A stretch of 64,000 nucleotides of DNA, taken from positions 16,072,001 through 16,136,000 of the forward strand of contig NW_024466218.1 in the NCBI RefSeq assembly GCF_017591425.1. The letters run 5' to 3'. The position numbers and the translations under genes were made by a program. The notes below the pieces were generated by a model. It was not told the origin of the DNA, did no database searches, and was given only the letters and a program-made list of their open reading frames with translations. Positions within the stretch are counted from its first letter, which is position 1. Each line of letters begins with the position of its first letter. The DNA comes from Ochotona curzoniae (taxonomy: Eukaryota; Chordata; Mammalia; Lagomorpha; Ochotonidae). Below, in pieces: positions 36,886 to 47,559 of this stretch.

Positions 36886-38244
36886 GAGCTTGGAAATCAG
36901 CGATGTCTGATTTCTAGGCAGCTTTTCCTGCATAGGTAAAGCCGCCTAACTTCTCACGTTTCTCTGCCCAGTGCACCCATCTCGAGGCTCATCTGAAGGG
37001 CCGGAAAACAAAATTAAAACAGTAATGTGGAAAACTGCAAAGGGTCTGAGCGCTTTACCCCACTTAGGAACTAAGAAATTGGTGTGACACAGACTTGTGG
37101 GTGCTGGTAGGAGACCCGCGTCTCCTGAGTGGGACACAGCTTTCCGGCGAAGCCTGCACAGGCCACAGGGGTTCATGTCCTTGTCAGTTTTCCTTGGCCC
37201 CCCAGTTCTGCTGCAGCGTGGAGGAGCTCAGGTGGGGGCTGCAGCAGTGGGAATCTACAGCATTGCTGAAAGGCCCTGAACTCGGCAAACGTTAATATTC
37301 GATGATAGGCTGCAAGTAAACTTGCCTTGTCTTTATGGCAGAGGGCATCATTATTTCTATTGTAGTGGCATGAACAAACCTGCCCTTGCCTCTTGAAGGG
37401 AGAGATTTTCTAAGGTGTTTGCTCTGTATGTGTCTGTAAGACGGTGACGAACGGTAGGTTCCTGTTTTTGCAAGGTAAGTGCAAGCAAGCAAGCAAGATG
37501 TCTGGAGAACTCGTGCAGGCAGCAAGCACCTTCTCTGCTGATGCAGTGACATACTCCAGGAATCCAGCGCACGGTAGTCCTTGTGTTGCACTGGCTCAGT
37601 GTAGCGATTCACCGACTGCCTGGCATTGAGTTCTCCCGTAAGAGCCTTCGGAATCTCTTTGCTTTAAGCTGTGAGCCCCGAGGAAAGCTGACCCTTCCGG
37701 ATAGGTCTACAGTGGATAACTGGGCCAAAAATCTGACTTGGAGTAAAGCTGCCATTGCTGTGTAGAAGTTCCACAGATACTCTGGGGTAGGTGGGCTGGT
37801 AAGCGGAAAAAGCAGCATGCCTGACATGTTCTTGTTTAAACTGCAGAAGGTAAAGATGAACCAGAACAATAAAAACCTCCCTCGAGTGTTGTCGATGAAT
37901 TTGAACTTGTACTTCCTGGCTTCTTTTAACATGCCAGTTAGAGCTGGTTGCTTTACCTCCAACAGTTTGTCCCTTTAAAAACAAGATGCTTTCTCTCTCT
38001 TCCCAAAATAAACTTGGCTTGTACACAGAAGGCTGCATTTTTCTATTTAATAAACTGCTCGCTCAAATCAAGCTTCCCTTTGAATCTGAATTCCTATCTG
38101 ATGAGATCTGTTGACAGAGAGTAACGATAAGCTTTTGGGTGGAGCTCATATTCTCTTAACAGTCAGCTGGCCAGACTTCCCCAGTTACTGAAAATATTGG
38201 TCATCGAGGTCTTAAATGTCAGTATGACTTACACTTTCAGTCTG
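36886..38244. other. Intergenic stretch, unique, moderate GC
   Basis: No repeat recognised. Two overlapping minus-strand frames (37,609-37,962, 117 codons; 37,664-38,038, 124 codons) lie here. Neither resembles a known protein or has a plausible exon structure. A short (AAGC)n run is at 37,483-37,498. Confidence 0.5.
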
Positions 38245-38345
38245 TGGTTGCTGCCTGACTTCATGTCACAGGCAAAGAGACTGAGACCTGTGTGTGAAGG
38301 CAGCTTGCTTGGCCAGCGTCACTTGGTGATTCGGGAAGCAATCAA
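38245..38345 (+). mobile_element. Possible MIR fragment
   Basis: Weak match: tgtcacaggcaaagagactg, agacctgtgtgtgaaggcag, ttggccagcgtcacttggtg. Only the order of motifs supports it. Confidence 0.35.
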
Positions 38346-40139
38346 GGGGGAAAATGTGTGTGTGCTTTTCCATCTCTACTGAAACAGGCAAAGTGTTATC
38401 TTGGATGCAACTTTTCTTTCTTGAAATATAATACTAATACCAGGACAAATGAGAAACAAGTAAGTGGAGATGGAAAAAAAAAATTCTTAGAGTAATTTTC
38501 TTCACTGTTTAGAATTATCATTTGAGTCTCTCTGTGTCAGAAATGTACTTGGGGAAGCTGTGAAATAATTAATAGTGCGTAAGAGGAACATTTTTATTTC
38601 AATTGTCTACATTTTAAAAAACAGTTTGCATATCTGCTCAAGGCTTCCAATCATGGCTTTGAATACAAATGAGAGAGAGGAGAACAAAGAAAACCCAGAG
38701 GCAAGTAAAAAAAGCAATTAGAGGGCCTTAGACAGGGCACATCAATTGTGCTAGAATCCCAGGCATGACCTTGCTGCCAGTGCTAGTAAAAGTCCAAGAG
38801 GATGTGTTTCTGGCTTCTCAGATACTGGGGCTTCTGTCCAGGCTCCTTTGAGATTTAGCCATGATTTCATTAGGACTGTGTCCACGATTTTCCTTTATAA
38901 TTGGCTTGTATGGGCCACTTACAGTAAAGGCTATTGGATTCTAACCAGTCAGTTCATAAACTTTCAGATGCACTAATTAAGTTTAATGCCACAATTCAAG
39001 TAGGAGAGAAAAACCAATAGCTTGCAGCTAGGTTTAGCTGTACTGTATAGGGACTTGAGAATTCTGCTGTTAGGGTAAAAATTAACTTTTCAGCTTTCAA
39101 ATGTTGCTTAGAACTAATAATAAATACCCTGAGGATGTTATAAAATATAGATATTTTTTCCTTAGTAACTACAGAGTTAAAGGGAACAAATCCTATTGTC
39201 TGTGATTTATACACATCGATGCACAGTTAAATCCTGTTCCAGAATCATTCAACTTGATTGTTGGCAAAACAAAAATCAGAAACAACATTCTTCCACTAGA
39301 TGGCGGTGTCTGCCAAGTTAGAAGCAGGAGAAACTGCCTACCTCACCCTGAGCTGATTTCTTAGCCCAGAAGCCTGAAATTTACTGTTTAAGTTTTAAAT
39401 AACTTAAATAAGAAGGACTTATTATAGTTTCTAATAATGTGTTCTTTCAGCAGTAATTTACTGTGGTTAATATAAGCTGCTCCACAAAGAGGACCAGAAT
39501 TTTGGAGAAACTATGTATTAATTTGCAAAGATTTGATTATTTCTTTTGATTTACATGATTACAAGGGGTATGGGTTTTCAGAAAAGAAATAAAGACATTT
39601 TGGGCAAGATTTAGGCTTGAAGAAGCAACAATAAGCACTTAAGATAATACTACTGATGGCAAACATGCCATTTGGATTAGTTTAGTTAACAAGAGTTCAG
39701 AATAAGTCACAAGGAGACGTGTCTCGCACTTCATTGTGTGTGCTTGGCGGCAAGCAGGGACGCTGTGGTCGCATGTGGAATTCCAGTTCTCCGGGCTCGG
39801 TGAGCAGCCTCTGGTTTAGGTTGGTTCATAGCCATGCGCCTCCCCCATTAGGTTGATAGATGTAAGGCAGTGGCGGCTGTGAGCTTGGCACACCCCACGC
39901 TCCTTCAATGCTGCTGTTTCGCTGGCAGTGTGGATCCATAACTGTTTTTAGCATGCTTGTAGAGACTGGCTTTAAAAGAACACCTTTATCATTTTGGAAA
40001 CATTTTTAAGAGTAGTTTTAGTGTAAAGTTGAGTCCCTATTTCCTATTGTTCCCACTAACTTGTTCTATTATTAATATCTTGTATTACAGTGTTACATGT
40101 ATTGAATTTGAGTAAACAATATTGGTACCCATTATTACT
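38346..40139. other. Intergenic stretch without recognised features
   Basis: AT-rich to average, no SINE in 1.8 kb. A CpG-bearing patch lies around 39,745-39,900 but is too sparse to call an island. Confidence 0.6.
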
Positions 40140-40270
40140 AGCTAAAATGCACAGTTTAATGGAGACACATTGTGTCATGAAGTTCTGTGGGTTTTCACAA
40201 ATGCATAATGCACTCACCATTATGATAACATAAGAAAACTTTGGCTGTCCGAAGTTCCCCGAGTTTCACC
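40140..40270 (-). mobile_element. LINE-1 3' fragment, antisense, old
   Basis: tgggttttcacaaatgcata followed by atgcactcaccattatgata recalls the reversed 3' portion of old mammalian L1. Short and diverged. Confidence 0.4.
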
Positions 40271-40546
40271 TGTTCTTGGCTCTTCTCCGAGTCCTGTCTC
40301 CTGGGAATCGCCGTTTTACTGGCTAGATAGTTTTGCTGTTTCCAGAACGCTTTCCAGTTGGAATCACAGAGCATGTAGCTTTTCCATGCTGACTTGTTTG
40401 ACTTCACAATATGCATTTAAGATTCTTCTCTGCGATGGCAGGCGCTTGGCCTTACCTGTCTTCCTCTCAGGCAAGAAGAAAAAAACCTTTAAATTCATGA
40501 CAATCTCTTCTTTTTCTTCCTCCTTCCTTTCCCTCCTCCTTCCAAA

Positions 40547-40813
40547 ATTTGTTTGATTTATTTGAAAGGCAGAAAGATCTTCAGTCGGCAGGTTCATTCT
40601 CCAAATGGCTACAATGGCCAGGGCTTGGCCAACCCGAAGCCAGGAGCCAGGAGCTGCTTCTGAGTCTCCCATTTGAGTGCGGGGTTCAAAAGACTGGAGC
40701 CATCCTGCTGCTTAGACCCAGAAGTAGAGCAGGTGAGATTTGAAGCAGCACTCATATGGGATGCTGGCATTAAGATGGGGGCACTCCATGCACAGGGTGG
40801 CAGTGATGGCCCC
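40547..40813 (-). mobile_element. C-SINE, old copy
   Basis: ttgatttatttgaaaggcag, ggttcattctccaaatggc, aagccaggagccaggagctg and the B-box side actcatatgggatgctggc. The head is rearranged before gatggcccc. Confidence 0.8.
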
Positions 40814-41467
40814 AGGCTCTTCTTGAGGACATGAAAAGGTAGCTTCCGCCCTCCATGTTGATTTTCTGATATGCAAATAAGTACAAGGAAATAAATTGGG
40901 TTATTTCTCAGTTTGGTTGTAGTCCTCTCCTAAGGACACCAATTATACATTTATTAGATTGAAATTATTCTAAATCTCCCTGATATTCTTTATTGCTTTA
41001 AAATTGTTTGTATATTTCATTTTGGTTAGTTTCAAATTCCATGTTTTCAGATTTACTGCTCTGCATCGGCAGGATCCAATCTGCCCTTAGATGCATCACA
41101 TGCTTTGTACTCAGACATTATGATTTCAAACTCAGAAGTTTGCAGAGTGTTTGTTCTATCATCCTGGCTCTACTTAATATGTTGTCAGCCCTGGCTTATC
41201 GCTTTCTTTATGTTACAATGCTTACGTCTGCTGGTTTGTTTTTGTCTTGTTTCTGTGGTTACTGTTTCATGTTTTCCTGTGAGTTACTTGTATTTTGTCT
41301 TAGAATTCCATTTTCACTTATCTCTAATATTCTTTAATATGTCGTTGCCTAGTAATTTTGGTGGTTGCCTTGTTGGAACATTTTTGTTGTTGTTGTTCTT
41401 GTAGGTTTTCAGTTTTAACCTTGTTTTGTGTCCTCTCCGAGATACATGCAGGATGAGAAGAACACCA
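40814..41467. other. Intergenic stretch, T-rich
   Basis: Pyrimidine-rich plus strand giving two overlapping hydrophobic frames (41,008-41,337 and 41,105-41,404). They look like composition artefacts; no repeat family is certain. Confidence 0.5.
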
Positions 41468-41705
41468 GCGACACGAGGTGGGCGTTTGCTTTGTGGTTAA
41501 GACAGGCGTGGGTTTGATCCCTGGCTCCGTGTTGACACCAGCTGCCTAGAGCAACGGTGATGGCTCTTGCATTGAGCTGCTTCTGCCAATCATGGGAGGC
41601 TGGACAGAGTTTCTAGCTACTAGCTCCAGGGAAGCTCAGCCTCGACGGCTGTGAACACTGAGCCAGCACATAGAAGCACTCAGTCATACTTTCTCTCTCA
41701 AAGAG
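41468..41705 (+). mobile_element. C-SINE, older subfamily
   Basis: Head gtgggcgtttgctttgtggt with taagaca, gtttgatccctggctccg (B box), aacggtgatggctcttgc and tctagctactagctccaggg, then a CT-rich end. Confidence 0.65.
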
Positions 41706-42032
41706 ATACATAAACGATGAAGTAATGGCATTGTTTAAAAAGAAGAGAGGAGAAAAAGGAAAAGTCAGGGAACTCCCCACTGTGTTCCTGGTCAAGTCTG
41801 CCTTCCTTCTTCCTTTAGAGTCTACTGTGTTTCTGCTTGTAGTTGCTATGTCAGGATTTTCTAGTTACTCTAATAATTATTATAATTTATTTTCTGCTAA
41901 TTGTAACATTTTTGTTAGCTATGAGTTAGCTTTAGTTGCTTATTTTTCTCATTAGGGGTTGTATTATCTGGATTTAGGGATCCAATGTGAATTTATTTTT
42001 TTAGGTGCTAGTTATTTTGGTGTTTTTTTTTT
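41706..42032. other. Intergenic stretch, AT-rich
   Basis: No recognised feature. Confidence 0.5.
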
Positions 42033-42215
42033 TTTTTGATGTTTCCTCTGGGTTTCCCATGTGGGTGCAAGGACTCCAGACCTGTGCTGTCCCCATCTTC
42101 TGACACCTTCCCAGTCACATTAGCAGGGAGCTGGACCAATAGGAAAGCAGCTGGGTGTGGAATCAGTGCTCATAAGGCGTGCTGGTGCTACAGGTGGTAG
42201 ACACAGCCGCATCTT
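42033..42215 (-). mobile_element. C-SINE, truncated
   Basis: After a poly(T) run: cctctgggtttcccatgtgg, agcagggagctggaccaat and a head with cataaggcgtgctggtgc. The tail half is missing. Confidence 0.65.
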
Positions 42216-43354
42216 CACCTCATGTGCTCCTATTGCAGGGAAGCAGTGACTCCCCCAGCCCCCACACGTGGTCTTCATCCCTTTACTCAAGGGTGCCAGT
42301 GCCTGTTACGGAAGTTATGCCGTGTGACATTGGTGATAAAGGTTATAAAAAATTGTCAACTTCCACTTGAACCCTTGGCATAGCTGCTATTGAATCCTTG
42401 GACTGTCCACCTAAGAAGTCCAAGGCACTCATGCTATAAAGACACCCATAGTGCTTAGGTCTGTGTGTACCGTTTTAGCCAACAACCACAGGTGAGTTCT
42501 CAGCCAACTGATAAGATCAATCCTGCACATATGAATGTGACACTAAAGTTATGGTTGTTATCCGAAACTGCCAATCAGCAACTGAATGGTTCATGTACAT
42601 ACCTACTTTTCAATGCATTTATTTTAACGGTATTTAGTACTTATCTTTTATGGTGGTGATAATAAAGCTCTCTTATTCTTTTAACTCTTTTTCTTCTTCC
42701 TGTCCTCCCATATAATCATGTAATAAACTCTGGGATAAACTAATCATCATAGTAGCATTTTACGCCAATAATACGTTTTGATTTTTTTTTTTTACTTGTT
42801 AAACGATTAGGTTAGTAATTCCCTTAATTTCTAATCTGCTTGATTTTCTCTGTACTATTTTTTCTCTGTTATTCAAATAGCCGCCACTACAGTTTTTCAT
42901 AAGGTCAGTTGTGGGAGATAATCTATCCATTCCGTTGTTTTCTCGGAGTCCTCTCAGCTGGAAGTTTTTGTGCTCCCTCTGCCTGGGTTTGTTCTCTAGG
43001 CCTTGGGCCCAGCTGTCCTCGTGGCACTTCCTTTTGCTGTCATTTTGGACAGCTTCTTTGTTCTTCTTTCAGTTTGTGGATTTCCCAAATTACGTATTTT
43101 TATTTGGTGTAAGCTGTTATTTTAATATCACTCTGCAGTTTTGAAAAGATGCTGTCCTAGTAGAAGGCATGGGAGTTACAGCCCGGAATAAGCCTGTCTC
43201 AGGCTTCTAAATTCAAGTAGGAATCTGAACATTTTGATCATCTTCTATATTTGAAAATATGTTTTAAAAACAAGTTGCTTAAAAAGTATCAAGATTGTTC
43301 ATAGTATCTTTGTCTAAATATAGATAGAAAATTTCAACTTCTAAGCAAACCTGT
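42216..43354. other. Intergenic stretch, mostly unique
   Basis: Contains a perfect 9-bp stem (CCTTGGACT 42,396-42,404; AGTCCAAGG 42,417-42,425; loop 12 nt). No repeat or gene is evident. Confidence 0.55.
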
Positions 43355-43482
43355 GAAGTGCGGTTGTAGACACGTGGGTGCTTCAGCAAGAGGGTGGATT
43401 GGCAAAGGCATAGCCAGAATTCTGATACGGGATGTTGCCATCCTGGGTGGTGACTTAACCACTGTACCGCCAGGCCTGCCTG
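43355..43482 (-). mobile_element. C-SINE head fragment
   Basis: agccagaattctgatacggg, atgttgccatcctgggtgg and ttaaccactgtaccgccagg match the reversed tRNA-derived half. Confidence 0.65.
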
Positions 43483-43502
43483 GGTGTGGTTGTACAGTAA
43501 TG

Positions 43503-43550
43503 GAAATTACTTTTAAAATTACTTTTAAAGTACAAATTACTTTTAAAAGT
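43503..43550. repeat. Short tandem repeat of AAATTACTTTTA
   Basis: aaattacttttaaa recurs three times with slight offsets beside the SINE fragment. Confidence 0.85.
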
Positions 43551-43552
43551 AG

Positions 43553-45180
43553 ATGGTAGTGGGTTCATGACACTGGAAATATACTAAATGTCACAAAATT
43601 ATTCACTTAAAATGGCTCTTTTTATGTTACATAAATTTCACAAGACTGACATAGACAAGGGAAGTAGAAGGAACCTGCAGGAAGCATGGCGGCTTCCTAG
43701 ATCAAGGACTGGGAAAACAGTTAAATACATGGTTAGAACTGTGTACAAAGTAAAGTGGGCACTGGCTTGAGTACAGTTGACATTTATTTTTGGTTTTTAG
43801 AAAACTGATTTCTTTACTTAATACTTTTGTGTTACATAATGTATTGACGCATACAACTCTAGAGATCTGAGTCGTGGCCAGGGTAGATTGTTCCTTGGTC
43901 TCATAAATGTATGCTGTGATGATAGTTGAAAAAAACAATCTGCGACCAAATGAGGCAGAGTTCCTGGGGAAAATAACATTTAAAAGCATAAAGTACAAGG
44001 TAATTTTCAGGGATTTCAACAATTAAAGGGATGTTTGTCAATGATTTTTCAAAATAAAACTTAAAGACAACATAAAAGGTAATCGAATAAATGAACAGGG
44101 AAATAAGAAGCTCATCTGAGGGGGCCTACCGTTGGCCAGCTAGGTGCCTCTCTCTCCCTCTGGCATTTATGTGCCCAAGAGTGAGTGTTGTTCTAGAAAC
44201 AGAATGAATGAGCATGTGCCAAGAAGCCCAGCCCAGCTCGCAGCAAAACTGTTATTAAGCTGTAGCCCCAGAGCCTCCTAGTTTTATTTTATAGTTTCTG
44301 GGATGTGAGTGTTGTGTAGTTCTTAGCAACTCTCTTTCCAAGCAATTAAGTCTCCCATATCCCCCTATCAAACGCCACAAAAAGGAAGTAAATAACAAAG
44401 GGGAGGTGGTGGGCTTGGTGGGGCTTCCAAGTTATTTATGACTTTAATAAATCCGGGCTCCTCCCAGCCTGCCTCACACTCCTGTTTCTGTCAAGCTCCC
44501 GAGGACAAACGATCACTTAATTGCAGGGTTTGTGGGCCGCGGTGGGCGCCAGGCACAGTTTATTGTGCAGGAAAGGCCGTTAAATGAGACAATGTGATAG
44601 TGCCCTGGCCAATAAGTCATGAAGCAGAAATTAAAAGCAGAAAACTTCCAAGGACCTTCTCTCTTAACCTCTTAGGGGTGGAGTCAGTTGTGTTGGCACC
44701 AGGAGGCCCAATGCAGCCCACTGTCAAATTTCTGTTGGAGAAGTGCAGGTGAGTCTGGCCTTAGGGGTGTCCGGTGTGCCCTTCAGGGACACCAGGGCCC
44801 TGTCCGGGTGCTGGCTCTCGTACCTGGGAAAGGGAGGCTGCTGAATCACGTACCTCTGTCTTCTTCAGCTTTTACATCCCATATGGCACATGTGATTGTC
44901 GTCACCCTAGAAGATGGCCAGAAACCATAGGATTTGTCTGGGTGGTGGTCCAGGGCCTGGTATGTTTCCCTTTTTGCAGACTCCGCCTTAGCCGCTGCAT
45001 ACAGAAAACTCTCACCTCAAGAAATCAGTGTCATACTGGACCTGAGTTTGTTCAGCTAGTGAATCTTATGGGTTAGAGGCCAGTTCTTCTCTGGGTTTAA
45101 ACAACAGAATAACCAAAGAACTTTGAATAATGGCTGTCCGATCAAGCCATTATTTCTCCTTGGGAACATGTCTCAGCTGT
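43553..45180. other. SINE-free intergenic stretch with dense factor-like motifs
   Basis: No interspersed repeat recognised. The part 44,230-44,670 holds FOX-, SOX-, NKX- and homeodomain-like words close together (see findings) and is the best conserved-enhancer candidate in the window. Confidence 0.4.
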
Positions 45181-45205
45181 AAAAAAAAAAAAAAAAAAAA
45201 AAAAA
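45181..45205. repeat. Poly(A) run of 25
   Basis: Uninterrupted A25 directly before an L1 fragment. It may be the tail of another retroposed piece upstream. Confidence 0.95.
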
Positions 45206-45649
45206 TCCTGTCTTTTGCATTAAAGTGGATGCAACTGGAGACCGTTATGCTTAGTGAAATAAGCCAACCCCAAAAAGACCAATATATGTTTCTGCTGATT
45301 TGTGGTAATTAATGTACAAAGTAAAAAAATTATAGTATATGAGCAAAATTGGCATGTTGAGATTGATTATTGCTTATAGCTGTTACATACACTCTTAAGG
45401 AACAATGATTTTTCTATTTAGTTCTTGTTGAATTCCTTTTTTAGTGGTAGGTTAAGCTGATTATAAAGAGAATTAACTATGTTACTGGGGAAAAAAAGTA
45501 AAGCAAAAATAAGGAGGAAGGATTGTAAGAGAGGAAGAAGACTAAAGAAATAGTTTGCTGTTAAAATGGTATGTGTGAAATATGTGAAATTTGCCATCTA
45601 TTTATTAATAACAATAAGTGAATATAGCTCCATAAAAGTTAAAATAGAA
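45206..45649 (+). mobile_element. LINE-1 3' end fragment
   Basis: agtggatgcaactggagacc, gttatgcttagtgaaataag and ccaaaaagaccaatatatg-type sequence match the end of L1 ORF2. The rest to about 45,650 is the likely 3' UTR. 5'-truncated, no coding capacity. Confidence 0.7.
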
Positions 45650-45931
45650 TCTATTTGCAAAGTGGTGGGGAGAGTGGAAGATAGAGGTTTTTCATCTGTT
45701 GGATCACTCCCCGATGGCCATAACAGCTAGAACAGGGAGAAACTGAAGCCAGCAGCCGGTGACGTCATCTTGATCTGCCGCAGGGGTGGCTGGGACCCCA
45801 GCACTTGGACCATCTTCTCCCTTCCCAGGCACATTATCAGAGCTGGGTCAGAAGCAGGGACCCAAACTAGCACTCTGCTGTGGGATGCTGGCATCCCAGG
45901 TAGTAGCCTACCTTACTGCATCACAGCACTT
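45650..45931 (-). mobile_element. C-SINE, old copy
   Basis: tctatttgcaaagtggtggg, gttggatcactccccgatgg, tgaagccagcagccggtg and a head with tgctgtgggatgctggcatc. Carries a chance TGACGTCA at 45,760-45,767. Confidence 0.8.
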
Positions 45932-46370
45932 GAAGTGAATAATCAAGGAATATAAATTCTACCTTGCCTTTGTTTATAGTTTTATGAAACTTACCTCATA
46001 CTACTTACGTATTGTTAACTTTTCCTGGTTTCAGTTACATTCAATCAATCACAGTCAGAAAATATTAATCTTTGTTTCAAGTCTTTGAAGAGAGACCATA
46101 TTCATGTAGCTTGTATTACAGTATATATTGCCTTATGCTAATTTATCATTACTTATTGTTTGTAATTATCTAGTTGATTAGTTAATATACATGGAAGAAA
46201 ACTTTGGATCTATAGGTTTCAGTATTATATTGGTCAGCTTTTAATCACTTTCATGGAATAGTGAGGTAGGCTACTTTACAAAATAGAGGTTTGTTTAGTT
46301 CTCTTTTTTTGAATGTTCAAAGAACAGATGATATGGTGTAGTTTTGGCACAGGCTTCCCTTTATCCAGTT
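45932..46370. other. Intergenic stretch, AT-rich
   Basis: No feature recognised. Confidence 0.6.
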
Positions 46371-46384
46371 AATAATGGCAGGAG

Positions 46385-46713
46385 GGCCCGGCGCGGTGGC
46401 GCAAGTGGTTAAAGGTCCTCGCCTTGCACGCCCGGGATCCCATATGGGCGCCAGTTCTAATCCCGGCAGCCCCACTTCCCTTCCAGCTCCCTGCCTGTGG
46501 CCCGGGAAAGCAGTCGAGGACAGCCCAAAGCTTTGGGAACCTGCACCCGCGTGGGAGACCCGGAAGAGGCTCCTGGCTTCGGATCGGCATAGTATGGGCC
46601 CGTTGCGCTCACTTGGGGAGTGAATCATCGGACGGAAGATCTTCCTCTCTGTCTCTCCTCTCTGTATATCTGCCTTTCCAATGAAAAAATAATAAAAATA
46701 AATCTTTAAAAAA
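46385..46713 (+). mobile_element. C-SINE, very young reference copy with target-site duplication
   Basis: Complete element starting ggcccggcgcggtggcgcaa. The tRNA-derived promoter is readable: A box TGGCGCAAGTGG at 46,397-46,408 and B box AGTTCTAATCC at 46,453-46,463 (9 of 11 to the Pol III consensus). Then come the SINE body, a CT-rich stretch, tctgtatatctgcctttcca and an A-rich tail with aataaa. An exact 14-bp duplication aataatggcaggag flanks it (46,371-46,384 and 46,714-46,727). Nearly all CpGs are intact. Confidence 0.97.
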
Positions 46714-46727
46714 AATAATGGCAGGAG

Positions 46728-47206
46728 TTCTTACAGAAGCAAGGAGTGATTACATCTCAAATAGGAATGACAGCAAGTAGGACAGGACAGGCTTGGTTCT
46801 TCTCTAGCATTCATCTTTTCAGAACTTCCTTCTGAGAGCAGGGCCTCAGTGACCGAAGGACTTCTCCCTGGGCATTATGACTTAAGGATTTTACTGTTTC
46901 CCAATAGTGCCACTTTGCAGGCAAAATCTCCGATTACAATGGACCCTAGAGGATACCCTAACCGCATCCAAAGGAGAATGTTTCTGCAATTTCAGGCATC
47001 CGCTGAGGGTCTTGGGTTATATCACCATTGGATAAGAGGAGATTGTCATATCAGGACGAGCTGTATGCCTCTACTCCCAAATAAAAGATTGTCTCCCAGT
47101 GAAACTGTTAAATATTTCTTGACAATAGACTGCTGGACTTTCTACCATTGTTTATACCTGCAGTGTTTATACCTACAGATGCATTTAAGTGAAAGAATGA
47201 GGGATT
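46728..47206. other. Spacer between the two inverted young SINEs
   Basis: About 480 bp of unique sequence. A 158-codon frame starts here (46,849) but its end is the SINE at 47,217; no homology recognised. Confidence 0.55.
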
Positions 47207-47216
47207 TGATACTGTT

Positions 47217-47549
47217 TTTTTTTTTTAAAGATTTATTTTTATTATTTTTTCATTGGAAAGGCAGATATACAGAGAGGAGAGACAGAGAGGAAGATCTTCC
47301 GTCCGATGATTCACTCCCCAAGTGAGCGCAACGGGCCCATACTATGCCGATCCGAAGCCAGGAGCCTCTTCCGGGTCTCCCACGCGGGTGCAGGTTCCCA
47401 AAGCTTTGGGCTGTCCTCGACTGCTTTCCCGGGCCACAGGCAGGGAGCTGGAAGGGAAGTGGGGCTGCCGGGATTAGAACTGGCGCCCATATGGGATCCC
47501 GGGCGTGCAAGGCGAGGACCTTAACCACTTGCGCCACCGCGCCGGGCCC
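47217..47549 (-). mobile_element. C-SINE, very young copy, inverted partner of 46,385
   Basis: Reverse copy with the same diagnostic words (gcgcaacgggcccatactat, gccgatccgaagcc). Peptides read through the two copies agree over at least 70 residues, so DNA identity is very high. Its own 10-bp duplication tgatactgtt (47,207-47,216 and 47,550-47,559) shows an independent insertion. Confidence 0.97.
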
Positions 47550-47559
47550 TGATACTGTT

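Noticed and set aside
41008..41404. Two overlapping hydrophobic frames resembling membrane proteins
   Set aside because: T-rich composition gives Leu/Phe/Cys-rich translations in any frame; no start context, conservation or partner exon.
46385..46463. A functional tRNA gene at the SINE head
   Set aside because: A and B boxes are present but the sequence cannot fold as a full tRNA and continues into the SINE body; it is the tRNA-derived promoter of the SINE.
46849..47325. 158-codon plus-strand frame
   Set aside because: Its last third is SINE sequence and the rest shows no recognisable domain or splice structure.
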